The notes beneath the pieces are model-generated. The model was given only the letters and a program-made list of their open reading frames with translations. It was not told the origin of the DNA and searched no databases. The position numbers were made by a program, and so were the translations under genes. Below, one piece after another: positions 35,239 to 45,557 of a stretch of DNA of 64,000 nucleotides. This DNA comes from Haematobia irritans (taxonomy: Eukaryota > Arthropoda > Insecta > Diptera > Muscidae). Where the stretch lies: contig NC_134398.1 in NCBI RefSeq assembly GCF_050003625.1, positions 79,082,003-79,146,002 on the forward strand, read 5' to 3'. Position 1 is the stretch's first letter. Each line of letters starts with the position of its first letter.

Positions 35239-35837
35239 TACCATGGATCAGCGGTGTTTGCAAAACATATTTCTCAGTTCACGTAGTATCATCTTGAAGT
35301 GGTTGCTCAATGATCCTGTAAAAAACTGGCAGTATCTTTAAACAAAGCTTACGTTACTTATGAATTAATTGGCACAGTGACTTCATATTTCTTAAAGCAT
35401 ACTCATTTGCTACTGCTTCCGCTTCAATCCGAATAGCAAACAGCCTATCGATTCGCATATATTGGCATCATTTGTCTGTCGTTCTATGAAATCTTTTTGA
35501 ACAGTATGAGTTTTAATAGTTGCAGTGGCAACCTAGTACACACACAGAGCACCGCTACTGTGTGTATGTATGTATGTATGTATGAATGTATGTATGTGTA
35601 AGTATTTAACATAAAACCGCATTTTACTTTTTATCTTCCATTTTTAATGGACCTTAAAATCTGTGTCTTTCATTTCATGACTCTACTATGTGTATGTATA
35701 GGGTGCCATTTGTGTGTCCAAACAACCGGTTTTGTTTTTGAACGGGTTTCGGCTTATTTGAAAAAACAATTTTTTTTAAGAATAAGTTTTCGTTTAATAG
35801 TGAACAAATAATCCTTGTAAAATAAAGTTAAAAATTG
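35239..35837. other. Spacer with a tetranucleotide microsatellite
   Basis: No gene recognised. (TATG)n microsatellite at about 35561-35598. Confidence 0.5.
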
Positions 35838-35956
35838 AAGCATTGTTGTTGTTTTTTATTTCAGCTTAAAACCATACATTGACTAAACTACAAGAGTAGC
35901 TTAACCAACAGAGGAAAAGAATGTTTGTCAAATTTATTTGGGCAAAGCCCTATAGA

Positions 35957-36025
35957 CTGCAAGATGGTTGGATGGACGCACGTTTCGGAATTACCACATT
36001 CCTCATCAGCATCCTCTACTTGCAG
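35957..36025 (-). ncRNA. Hammerhead ribozyme, type I, minus strand
   Basis: Exact reverse complement of the plus-strand motif at 36505-36573, so it has the same 7+5-bp stem I, CTGATGA and GAA core, 5-bp stem II and 3-bp stem III. Predicted self-cleavage lies after the C complementary to position 35975. Confidence 0.85.
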
Positions 36026-36504
36026 CAAAACTATCAACCAATTATCAGAATAAATTCAGGCAGTTTATTAAACCCAACAAAAACCACACTTGAACCCCCC
36101 GAAAAAAGGTTTTACATTGATAGCCGGCTTAGTCTATAGGGCTTTGCCCAAATAAATTTGACAAACATTCTTTTCCTCTGTTGGTTAAGCTACTCTTGTA
36201 GTTTAGTCAATGTATGGTTTTAAGCTGAAATAAAAAACAACAACAATGCTTAAAGAACAAAACCAACAATAACAAAACAAAACAAATTGAAAAAGAAGAG
36301 GAGGCACGCTCAAAATAAACCCAGCCATGTGAATTCAAATCGATGATTTGACAGTGGCATAGGAAAAGAGATATGTTTGTTTCGAATTTATTTCGGCATA
36401 AGCCGGCTATCAATGTAAAACCTTTTTTCGGGGGGTTCAAGTGTGGTTTTTGTTGGGTTTAATAAACTGCCTGAATTTATTCTGATAATTGGTTGATAGT
36501 TTTG

Positions 36505-36573
36505 CTGCAAGTAGAGGATGCTGATGAGGAATGTGGTAATTCCGAAACGTGCGTCCATCCAACCATCTTGCAG
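36505..36573 (+). ncRNA. Hammerhead ribozyme, type I, plus strand
   Basis: All invariant core positions are present: CTGATGA (36521-36527) and GAA (36544-36546). Stem I pairs 36516-36520 with 36556-36560, then after an internal loop 36505-36511 with 36567-36573 (7 bp). Stem II pairs 36528-36532 with 36539-36543 around a 6-nt loop. Stem III is minimal: 36547-36549 with 36552-36554 around 2 nt. C17 is 36555, so cleavage is predicted between 36555 and 36556. Such a short stem III is typical of retroelement hammerheads, which may work best as dimers. Confidence 0.88.
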
Positions 36574-36735
36574 TCTATAGGGCTTTGCCCAAATAAATTT
36601 GACAAACATTCTTTTCCTCTGTTGGTTAAGCTACTCTTGTAGTTTAGTCAATGTATGGTTTTAAGCTGAAATAAAAAACAACAACAATGCTTAAAGAACA
36701 AAACCAACAATAACAAAACAAAACAAATGGTTAAA

Positions 36736-38189
36736 AATTGAATACAATATAATGAACCTTTGAAAATAAACATAGGACTAATTACGCTGTAGGAAAAATG
36801 TCTTAAAAGCCATACGAAGTTCCAGATGGGGACATTTTTTGTAAAAATTATGAACTATTTTATAGGAAATATGAATTTACCCACCTGTTATGGTTTACAA
36901 ATTGGCAAAACGCAAAATTTTCTTCTATCGCTAGTTCCCGAACCACGATACGAAATTTTTCCATACTGTTCCTATGTATAAGGAAATTAAATGGATGAAA
37001 ATTCTTGGCAAAATATGAAGTGATTCAGAAGTTATTTACAGATAAAAATTTTGCGTTTTACGAATTCAGAAACCAGAACATGGGGGTTAGTAAATATTTA
37101 TACTTAATTTGTATATAATCTCCCTTCTTTTTTATTTCATTTAGTAAAGTAAAGGAAACTTTCTTATATTGGAAAGAACTAAACCATAATAATATCCATG
37201 AACTAAATAAACCTTAGTGCCCTGAAGAGTTCACAAATGTTTAAGTGTACGTTTTGTAATAACAACTTCAAATTAAGATCCGTTCTTCTTAATAGAAGAT
37301 AGATGTTGGACATAAAGTCATCAGTGCATTAGAGAAAACACATAATTTATCGGTCATCTTTTCAGTTTATTCAGGCCAGGAGAATTATAACATAGTGAGT
37401 CTGGGATTTTGATCTTTCATTGATATAATATGAGTGGTAAAGAAGCTTTCTAAAAAGGAATGCAGCAAATATATCTATTTATTTATTTTTTTTTTTTTTA
37501 ATTTCCAATGTTGATATGCCAAAATCTTTTCATTTTTGACACAATTTTCTAAATTTGCATAAGCTTTCGATATATCGACGAAAGGTCTAAATAGCAGACC
37601 ACACTTTTCCTGGCCTGACCCACAAATAGGAATGCAATAGAAAATATATTGTATGAGACAACTGTATCACTTCTTTAGTACATCTCTACTCAAAGTTCGA
37701 AATTCGGAGAATAAATACATATGACAAAGTAGATAGATATTTCATTAAGAAAACCGGTGTTCAACAACGTATTTTTGGATTTACCGAAAATTACTTTTTT
37801 TGTTATACGGTTCGATTTTTGCGACAGAATTCAGTTATTCGGTGTCGGGTTTGGATAGCCTAGATGACATGGTTTGATCTGTCTGTCTTCATCTGTGCAA
37901 GTTTTTCTGGGCATTAAATGATTTTATTGTAAATGGCAAATATAAATTCAAGATTTAAAAATGCTGTAGCAGCGGTTGGCCTGCGTTGGTTTTATTACTT
38001 AAAACAAAAAGGGATTTAATAATCATTCTTCTTGAATACGCGTTCTTTTGTCACAATTTTTTTATTTAATTTTTAGTACATAGCACAATTGGATGTGGCC
38101 TCAACCAATGGTTCTCAATAGAAGAAGAACAACAGAAAACTAAAAAAAAATAATTCTTTCCTCCCAAACGAAATTTTAGACCAACAAGT
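36736..38189. other. 1.45-kb AT-rich region, nothing recognised
   Basis: No coding frame above about 50 residues with any recognisable motif, no TIRs found and no match to other parts of the window. Confidence 0.45.
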
Positions 38190-38690
38190 TCGTTTCTCAT
38201 TCGATTTTTGCTTTAAGGAAGTTTCTTTAGAAGAAATGTAAATACTTTTTGTCATAAACGTTTATTCTTTTCCAGGATGTAAAAACAATTTCATAAAGAC
38301 TAACTCACAAAAAAAAACATCTTTTCTGGCTAATTGCATTTTCCCTCACATTTTTCTCACTTCCACGAGGTTTTTTAGTTCTTAGCATCTTTTTCTGTAA
38401 TACAAACAATGTAGAAGAAATTATTCGATTTTATAAAGTTTTTTAAATTTGAACTTTCGCCTGGACGGAGAATCGAACCGCGTACCATGCAATTTGTAAG
38501 CCAACACACTATCCACTATGCTATGTAGCTGTTATTGTCACCAAGAGACAATTATACATATAAGTTATATACATACATTTAGTTAGGCACCGTGGAGCAG
38601 TGGTTGCTACGTCCGCCTTGCATACCAAATTTCCTGGGTTCGATCCCTGCTTCGACCGAACACCAAAAAGTTTTTGTTTTTTTTTTTTTT
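38190..38690. mobile_element. Twin tRNA-like repeat, copy 2
   Basis: Left arm 38190-38457. tRNA-like module A on the minus strand at 38458-38532 (in complement AGCATAGTGGATAGTG, then GGTTCGATTCTCC). A spacer of about 52 bp. Module B on the plus strand at 38585-38659 (CACCGTGGAGCAGTGGTTG A-box region, GGGTTCGATCCCTGC B box). Then a T-rich run. The right arm is replaced at about 38700 by a hAT-MITE fragment. The modules are diverged and lack a full cloverleaf, so they are SINE-type promoters, not tRNA genes. Confidence 0.75.
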
Positions 38691-38699
38691 CAATATTAT

Positions 38700-38815
38700 A
38701 CTGAAAAAAAATATTGCCGTGAGGTCAAAGATTTCATGTCTTTAAAATACGAATGCAAATTTTGCCTAGCATAGATGACGCATTACTCTAATATAAGGTT
38801 CAACTTAAAAAAAAA
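38700..38815 (+). mobile_element. Fragment of the CAGCGTTGCC hAT MITE family
   Basis: CAAAGATTTCATGTCTTTAA and nearby words match 17751-17840 and 30345-30440. Neither end is present. Confidence 0.65.
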
Positions 38816-38875
38816 TATTCATATAATCTCATGTGTAGAAAATTTTATTTATGCATAGGTATGTATACAATATTT

Positions 38876-40399
38876 ATACCCTTCACCACTACTGTGGTAC
38901 AGGGTATAATAAGTTTGTGCATTTGTATGTAACGCCACGAAATAGTCATAGACCCATCTTTTAGTATACCGATCGGCTTAGAATTAAATTCTGAGTCGAT
39001 TTAGCGATGTCCGTCTGTCTGTCTGTCTGTCCGTCCGTTCGTCCGTCCGTCCGTCCGTCTGTCTGTATATGTAATTTTGTGCACAAAGTACAGCTCGCAA
39101 TTTAAGTCCGATCGTCCTCAAATTTGGCATAGGGCCGTTTCTTGGGACAGAGACAATCGCTATTGGTTTTGGAAAAATCGGTTCAGATTTAGATATAGCT
39201 GCCATATATATTTATCCCCGATTTGGTCATAGTTAGCGTGTTTATCAACCGTTTTTCTTGAAATACCGTACATCCAAATATTTTATAAATCTCAAAAATC
39301 TAGCAAAATATCAGCCAAATCGGTTCAGATTTAGATATAGCTCCCATATATATCTTTCGTCCGATTTAGACTCATATGACCACAGAGGCCAAAGTTTACT
39401 ACCGATCTTCGTGAAATTTTGCACAGAGGGTAGAATTGACATTCTACCAATGCTTGGTAATTTTGATTGAAATCGGTTCAAATTTAGATATAGCTCCCAT
39501 ATATATCTTTCGTCCTATTTCAATTTATATGGCCACAAAAGCCAGAGTTTTGTCGTGATTTGCTTCAAATTTTGCACAAGGGGTACGTTTAATAGTATCG
39601 TTAAGTGTGTCAAATTTTGTTAAAATCGGTTCAGATTTAGATATAGCTCACATATATATCTTTCGCCCGAATTGGACTTATATGGTCTCAAAAGCCAGAT
39701 TTTAACGATACTATTGTATGTGCCAAATATGGTCAAAATCGATTCAGATTTAGATATAGCTCCCATATATATATTTCGTCCGATTTGAACTTATATGGCC
39801 TCAAAATCCAGGGTTTTGCGGTGATTTGCTTCAAATTTCACACAAGGAGTACATTTAGTAGTATAGGTAATTGTGGCAAATTTGGTTGAAATCGGTTCAG
39901 ATTTAGATATGGCTCCCATATATATCTCCCGTCCGATTTGCACTCATATGAACAGGGGGCCAAAGTTATACTCCCATTTACGTGAAATTTCACATAGATA
40001 ATCTAACCAATATCCTCGTAAAATCGTCACTGCTGAGTAGCAAAAATTGTAAATATTACTCTAATTGTCCTATATCTCGAATACATATGTATCGCCTGAA
40101 AAATCATAAATCTCTTTTGTACAATTGCATTAAAATTTATTTCGCTTCATATTTCCCATATTTTTTACTAACATTGTGTTTTATTCCAGGGCGTTAGCCG
40201 ATTTAAATTTTAATTCTAGAGTTTTTGTAGAAGTACAAAAAATTGTTTCCATTAAAAGTATTTGCATCTGGAACTGCAAACTTTTATATAGCTCCCAGCA
40301 AATTTTAAGTAGTTGAGATGGTAACACAAATGTTTGTCTTCATATTTGTGAAGGGTATAATATAGTCGGCTCCGCCCGACTTTAGACTTTACTTACTTG
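38876..40399 (+). mobile_element. mini-me-type repeat E with GTCY array
   Basis: Starts TATACCCTTCACCACTACTG. GTCGATTTAGCGATGTCC is followed by (GTCY)n at 39007-39063. Six or so tandem units of about 150 bp carry CGGTTCAGATTTAGATATAG. It ends GGCTCCGCCCGACTTTAGAC...CTTACTTGTTT. The right end abuts the hAT transposase remnant at 40400. Non-coding. Confidence 0.85.
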
Positions 40400-40969
40400 T
40401 TTTATAATATTAAGCCGAGAAGCTTTTTGGGCAGCAAATAAATCAATGACTTCTTCAGTCGGCACATTTATTCGGCGATGAACCGACATTAATGCCAATC
40501 CTTTGAGTCTACTCTCGCTAGTCGAATTTCTAAGATACGTCTTTAATCTCTTCATTGTTGAAAATGAACGTTCGGATGAGCACGTAGTAACTGCAAGGAT
40601 GGAAAATGCAGTACTATAGTACTTTTTTCAAAACTTTTTCACCCCGGTCAGTACTGTAGTACCCCCGCGAATGATTTAGTACCATTTGTGTATACATTTT
40701 TGAGTCGATATCAGATTTATGGTACAATAGCTTTGACAAAATATTTTAATATTTTGAGAAAGTCTTTATCAACCTTATTTGCTAATAGTCTTTTACAAAT
40801 ATGGCAAAACAGACATGTTCATGTGGGAAGAAAATCTCGATTTTGTAAAAGACATAGTCAAAAACAGGATTTTATTGAACTTTAAGAAAGTTTTAGTCGA
40901 AAAAAGAATGCGATTCTATATTATCGATTTTTTATTTCGGTAGAAAATGTTGTCAAAATTTTATTTCTA

Positions 40970-41902
40970 AAGGGTGATTTGTTAAGAGCTTGATAACTTT
41001 TTTTAAAAAAAAACGCATAAAATTTGCAAAATCTCATCGGTTCTTTATTTGAAACGTTAGATTGGTCCATGACATTTACTTTTTGAAGATAATTTCATTT
41101 AAATGTTGACCGCGGCTGCGTCTTAGGTGGTCCATTCGGAAAGTCCAATTTTGGGCAACTTTTTCGAGCATTTCGGCCGGAATAACCCGAATTTCTTCGG
41201 AAATGTTGTCTTCCAAAGCTGTAATAGTTGCTGGCTTATTTCTGTAGACTTTAGACTTGACGTAGCCCCACAAAAAATAGTCTAAAGGCGTCAAATCGCA
41301 TGATCTTGGTGGCCAACTTACCGGTCCATTTCTTGAGATGAATTGTTCTCCGAAGTTTTCCCTCAAAATGGCCATAGAATCGCGAGCTGTGTGGCATGTA
41401 GCGCCATCTTGTTGAAACCACATGTCAACCAAGTTCAGTTCTTCCATTTTTGGCAACAAAAAGTTTGTTAGCATCGAACGATAGCGATCGCCATTCACCG
41501 TAACGTTGCGTCCAACAGCATCTTTGAAAAAATACGGTCCAATGATTCCACCAGCGTACAAACCACACCAAACAGTGCATTTTTCGGGATGCATGGGCAG
41601 TTCTTGAACGGCTTCTGGTTGCTCTTCACTCCAAATGCAGCAATTTTGCTTATTTACGTAGCCATTCAACCAGAAATGAGCCTCATCGCTGAACAAAATT
41701 TGTCGATAAAAAAGCGGATTTTCTGCCAACTTTTCTAGGGCCCATTCACTGAAAATTCGACGTTGTGGCTCGTTAGTAAGTCTATTCATGATGAAATGTC
41801 AAAGCATACTGAGCATCTTTCTCTTTGACACCATGTCTGAAATCCCACGTGATCTGTCAAATACTAATGCATGAAAATCCTAACCTCAAAAGAATCACCC
41901 TT
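40970..41902 (-). mobile_element. mariner (DD41D type), copy 2
   Basis: 933 bp, ends AAGGGTGATT/AATCACCCTT, TA at 40968-40969 and 41903-41904. Empty site: complement of 45182-45183. Opposite orientation to copy 3, 270 bp away. Confidence 0.93.
41076..41789 (-). pseudogene. mariner transposase, catalytic domain, longest copy (DD41D)
   Basis: 237-residue frame starting MNRLTNEPQRRIFSEWALEK, so it reaches about 20 residues further upstream than the other two copies, which have a slightly different deletion junction. The catalytic Asp set is intact (FSDEAHFWLNG, WFQQDGATCHTA, LTPLDYFLWG). It differs from copies 1 and 3 at a few residues (for example CCIWSEEQ, PATITALED, EIRVIPAE). The N-terminal DNA-binding half is missing. 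Confidence 0.85.
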
Positions 41903-42171
41903 TATATAGAATTTTTGCAAAATTTTATTTTTATAGAAAATTTTGTCAAAATTTTATTTCAATTGAAAATTTTGTACAAATTTTATTTCTATAGGAAATT
42001 TTTGCAAAATTTTATTTCTAGATTTTTTTTTGCAAAATTTTATGTCTATAGAAAATTTTTGCAAAATTTTATTTATATAGAAAATTTAGTCTCTTGACAA
42101 TAATTTTCCAGTATAATTTTTGTTGAAATTTAGTAAAAAGTACCTTTCCGCTCAAAAAATACCTTTTTGTA

Positions 42172-43104
42172 AAGGGTGATTCTTTTGAGGTTAGGATTTT
42201 CATGCATTAGTATTTGACAGATCACGTGGGATTTCAGACATGGTGTCAAAGAGAAAGATGCTCAGTATGCTTTGACATTTCATCATGAATAGACTTACGA
42301 TCTGCCACAACGTCGAATTTTCAGTGAATGGGCTCTAGAAAAGTTGGCAGAAAATCCGCTTTTTTATCGACAAATTTTGTTCAGCGATGAGGCTCATTTC
42401 TGGTTGAATGGCTACGTAAATAAGCAAAATTGCCGCATTTGGAGTGAAGAGCAACCAGAAGCCGTTCAAGAACTGCCCATGCATCCCGAAAAATGCACTG
42501 TTTGGTGTGGTTTGTACGCTGGTGGAATCATTGGACCGTATTTTTTCAAAGATGCTGTTGGACGCAACGTTACGGTGAATGGCGATCGCTATCGTTCGAT
42601 GCTAACAAACTTTTTGTTGCCAAAAATGGAAGAACTGAACTTGGTTGACATGTGGTTTCAACAAGATGGCGCTACATGCCACACAGCTCGCGATTCTATG
42701 GCCATTTTGAGGGAAAACTTCGGAGAACAATTCATCTCAAGAAATGGACCGGTAAGTTGGCCACCAAGATCATGCGATTTGACGCCTTTAGACTATTTTT
42801 TGTGGGGCTACGTCAAGTCTAAAGTCTACAGAAATAAGCCAGCAACTATTCCAGCTTTGGAAGACAACATTTCCGAAGAAATTCGGGCTATTCCGGCCGA
42901 AATGCTCGAAAAAGTTGCCCAAAATTGGACTTTCCGAATGGACCACCTAAGACGCAGCCGCGGTCAACATTTAAATGAAATTATCTTCAAAAAGTAAATG
43001 TCATGGACCAATCTAACGTTTCAAATAAAGAACCGATGAGATTTTGCAAATTTTATGCGTTTTTTTTAAAAAAAAAGTTATCAAGCTCTTAACAAATCAC
43101 CCTT
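42172..43104 (+). mobile_element. mariner (DD41D type), copy 3
   Basis: 933 bp, same ends, TA at 42170-42171 and 43105-43106. Empty site at 44887-44888 (complement strand) in the twin MITE. Confidence 0.93.
42344..42997 (+). pseudogene. mariner transposase, catalytic domain, copy 3 (DD41D)
   Basis: 217 residues, nearly identical to copy 1 (DSMAIL and GYVKSKVY here; ASMAIL and GYVESKVY there). The three Asp are present and the DNA-binding half is deleted. In-frame stops upstream (TGA at the end of 'KMLSML', TAG after 'FHHE') separate it from the probable original start at 42239. Confidence 0.85.
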
Positions 43105-43971
43105 TACTTTCTTAAAAATTGTATTTTCTATCTCTGAGTAACTGGCAAAGTGACCAAAATTTTTAAAAGAATATGCACGTTTGGACATATCTCTTTGTTG
43201 CACTCTCCAAGTGCTTCCATCGCTGAATTAGGCAGGTTCTTTTCGCAGGTTTTGCGCCATTTCATTTACACATGTGTGTTTGGCTGTTTCGTTGTTGTTG
43301 CTATGGCCAAAAAATACACATAAAAAACACACATAAAAAGCAGAAAGACATTTTCCAAAAATGAAGTTTGTGGTGCGAGAACAAAAACAACAAGTTTTTT
43401 TCGACCGTCGTTTGACGGGCTTTTCAACTAGTATTCTATGATTTGTGCAAGTTTTATAGGTAAGCGTTTTTCAAAATAAAACCTCCAGCTTTTCTTCAAC
43501 ATCTTCGATAAGATTTTTCTATGCAGCTAAAATTATATATTTATTTATATAAAAACATTCATTCATTTGGGGGGGGGGGTTTGATCCCCCTCATCCCCCC
43601 CCCCCTGAATACGGCCTTGGATACTTTAGTACACAATTCTCTTTTAAATATGGCATTATTTTTTTTGTTCAATGAATCCTTGCGAAATTTCAAAATTGAA
43701 TGTTTTAGCGTTTATTCCACCGACATTTCTAGAATTCTTCTTAGAATTTCGTCCCAATTGGGAATAGAATTATTTTCTTTTATTACAAAATAGATTTTTA
43801 ATAAACAAAGGTAAATGAGCGGATATATTCCATGCATTGAACACAATATTGTCCCAGGCGCAAAGATTCCACATTCAGAAAAAAGTGAACGAAATTTTGT
43901 ATAGCTTTATTTTAGTTCATGAAAAATTATTTTAATTATTTTTTGCTTACTTTAATGACGTGAACTAAAGA

Positions 43972-44692
43972 TGGGAACCGTAAGTTCGGTCCCTCCACCA
44001 TGGATTGCGTAAAAAACTTCTACTATCCTCTACTGTCATCCACAATCGAATTACCTGGTCCCAGCAAAAAATGGAGCACTATTTCAGCAGGATTGTAAGG
44101 GAGAGAGGCAGTACCAACTGCTTACAAAACAACCGAATCAGCGCTCATTTTTTGGGCGATGTCCCGTTTTAGAGCAGCTTCTACATAGCGCTGATATAAT
44201 TGCTCATTTTAATAGAAATATTGCTCAGAAGTAATATATAATCTTGACTATTACATTGTTGGCGTGAAAGAAAACAGCATTACCTTTCATGCATCTATAC
44301 TGCATGAATTGGTTGCAATAACGTAAACGATTGATCATAAACTAGTTTGATTACCAGTTTACGTTATTGCCACCGATTCATGCAGTGTGGATGCACTGCC
44401 TACTTTATTGTATACCAAAAAGCGCAACTACACTCTTACTGCTGAAGTATTTTTTGGTGGGGTACTACTTACCCATGGCAAGGTATCTTAAAACTTCTAA
44501 ACATCATCTTCTAAGTTGTAAGTTAGCCCACACGTGGTATATATTAGCCAAAAAAGGTATATATAGAGAAGTCTACAAATAATTACGAATAGATATGAAG
44601 GTCAAATTTCGGGATCCGTTTATCGGAGGGCTATATATAATTATGGACCGATATGTACCAATTTTTGCAATGGTTATTAGAGACCATATACT
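43972..44692 (+). mobile_element. Fragment of the GGCCGTAAGTTCGGCC repeat family, with a possible small MITE
   Basis: Head words (CCGTAAGTTCGGTCCCTCCA, CATGGATTGCGT) and one 153-bp body unit (ATTATGGACCGATATG) are present. About 400 bp at 44058-44463 interrupts the head. It begins CCCAGCAAAAAATGG and ends, in complement, CCCCACCAAAAAATACTTC, so it may be a short TIR element. Cut at 44693 by the hAT end. Confidence 0.6.
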
Positions 44693-44856
44693 CAAGGCCG
44701 TATTTAGGGGGGGGGGATGAGGGGGATCAACAATGGCGCAAAACCTGCGAAAAGAACCTGCCTAATTCAGCGACGGAAGCACTTGGAGAGTGCAATAAAG
44801 AGATATTTCCAAACGTGCATATTCTTTTAAAAATTTTGGTCACTTTTCCAGTTACT
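44693..44856 (+). pseudogene. hAT transposase remnant (right copy), TIR fused to last coding block
   Basis: CAAGGCCGTATTTAGGGGG (5' terminal repeat) followed after 40 bp by the same coding block as the left copy: WRKTCEKNLPNSATEALGEC...KILVTFPVT (44734-44856). It is broken by the MITE at 44857 at exactly the same base as the left copy (CAGTTACT, the target site). The downstream domain is absent. Confidence 0.8.
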
Positions 44857-45557
44857 CAGGGATGGAAAATACAATTTTTAAGAAAGTACAAAAAAGGTAT
44901 TTTTTGAGCGGAAAGGTACTTTTTACTAAATTTCAACAAAAATTATACTGGAAAATTATTGTCAAGAGACTAAATTTTAAAGAAAATAAAATTTTGACAA
45001 AATTTTCTATATAAATAAAATTTTGCAAAAATTTTCTATAGAAATAAAATTTTGCAAAAAAAATCTAGAAATAAAATTTTGCAAAAATTTCCTATAGAAA
45101 TAAAATTTGTACAAAATTTTCAATTGAAATAAAATTTTGACAAAATTTTCTATAAAAATAAAATTTTGCAAAAATTCTATATAGAAATAAAATTTTGACA
45201 ACATTTCCTACCGAAATAAAAAATCGATAATATAGAATAGCATTCTTTTTTCGACTAAAACATTCTTGAAGTTCAATAAAATCCTGTTTTTGACTATGTC
45301 TTTTACAAAATCGAGATTTTCTTCCCACATGAACATGTCTGTTTTGCCATATTTGTAAAAGACTATTAGCAAATAAGGTTGATAAAGACTTTCTCAAAAT
45401 ATTAAAATATTTTGTCAAAGCTATTGTACCATAAATCTGATATCGACTCAAAAATGTATACACAAATGGTACTAAATCATTCGCGGGGGTACTACAGTAC
45501 TGACCGGGGTGAAAAAGTTTTGAAAAAAGTACTATAGTACTGCATTTTCCATCCTTG
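44857..45557. mobile_element. hAT-type MITE (CAGGGATGG family), right copy, without mariners
   Basis: Inverted counterpart of 40594-43136: starts CAGGGATGGAAAATAC and ends GCATTTTCCATCCTTG. It preserves both empty TA sites of the left copy's mariners. The right target duplication is lost because mini-me repeat F abuts at 45558. Confidence 0.9.

Larger units (their letters stand above)
35838..36735. mobile_element. Penelope-like terminal-repeat cluster (foldback)
   Basis: A full repeat unit of about 295-340 bp lies inverted at 35838-36131 and forward at about 36396-36727. A partial forward unit (about 36132-36283, starting GTCTATAGGGCTTTG) is placed between. Each full unit contains a hammerhead ribozyme. 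Hammerheads in terminal repeats are a known mark of Penelope-like retroelements; no GIY-YIG or RT coding sequence is present, so these are non-coding remnants or a non-autonomous derivative. The frames on this stretch are mirror images of the same DNA and not genes. Confidence 0.75.
40594..43136. mobile_element. hAT-type MITE (CAAGGATGG family), left copy, with two mariners inside
   Basis: Ends CAAGGATGGAAAATGC and GTATTTTCTATCTCTG with a perfect 8-bp target duplication AGTAACTG (40586-40593 and 43137-43144). Without the mariners it is about 673 bp. The interior holds 29-bp tandem units (AAAATTTTATTTCTATAG words). Its twin at 44857-45557 has neither mariner. Confidence 0.93.
40400..43259 (-). 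pseudogene. hAT transposase C-terminal (dimerisation) domain, split
   Basis: Two coding pieces join across the MITE insertion. 43259-43137 reads WRKTCEKNLPNSAMEALGEC...HILLKILVTLPVT. 40593-40400 continues TCSSERSFSTMKRLKTYLRN, then SESRLKGLALMSVHRRINV and PTEEVIDLFAAQKASRL. ERSFS-x-MKRLKTYLRN...RL-x-LALMSVHR is the conserved hAT C-terminal dimerisation domain, closest in wording to the TTF/ZNFMYM1-like group. Upstream RNase H-like catalytic parts are missing (internal deletion near 43260). It cannot act alone. Confidence 0.85.
40400..43619 (-). mobile_element. hAT element remnant (left copy), carrying a MITE and two mariners
   Basis: Minus strand. The 5' end CAAGGCCGTATTCAGGGGG lies at 43619-43601; then about 340 bp of unrecognised sequence; then the last exon of a hAT transposase (43259-43137 and 40593-40400). 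The coding part is split by a 2.5-kb hAT MITE. The 3' end is lost at the mini-me repeat E. An inverted relative is at 44693-45557. Confidence 0.75.

Noticed and set aside
35921..36609. Frames of 72-77 residues on both strands near 36 kb
   Set aside because: They are the same inverted terminal-repeat DNA read twice and overlap the hammerhead motif.
38585..38659. Possible tRNA gene (also 31747, 51076 and 51261)
   Set aside because: A- and B-box-like words are present, but acceptor pairing is poor and the modules sit in repeated units, so they are tRNA-derived SINE-type heads.
43521..43793. 90-residue frame spanning a poly(G)/poly(C) tract
   Set aside because: It runs through the hAT terminal repeat, and no domain was recognised.
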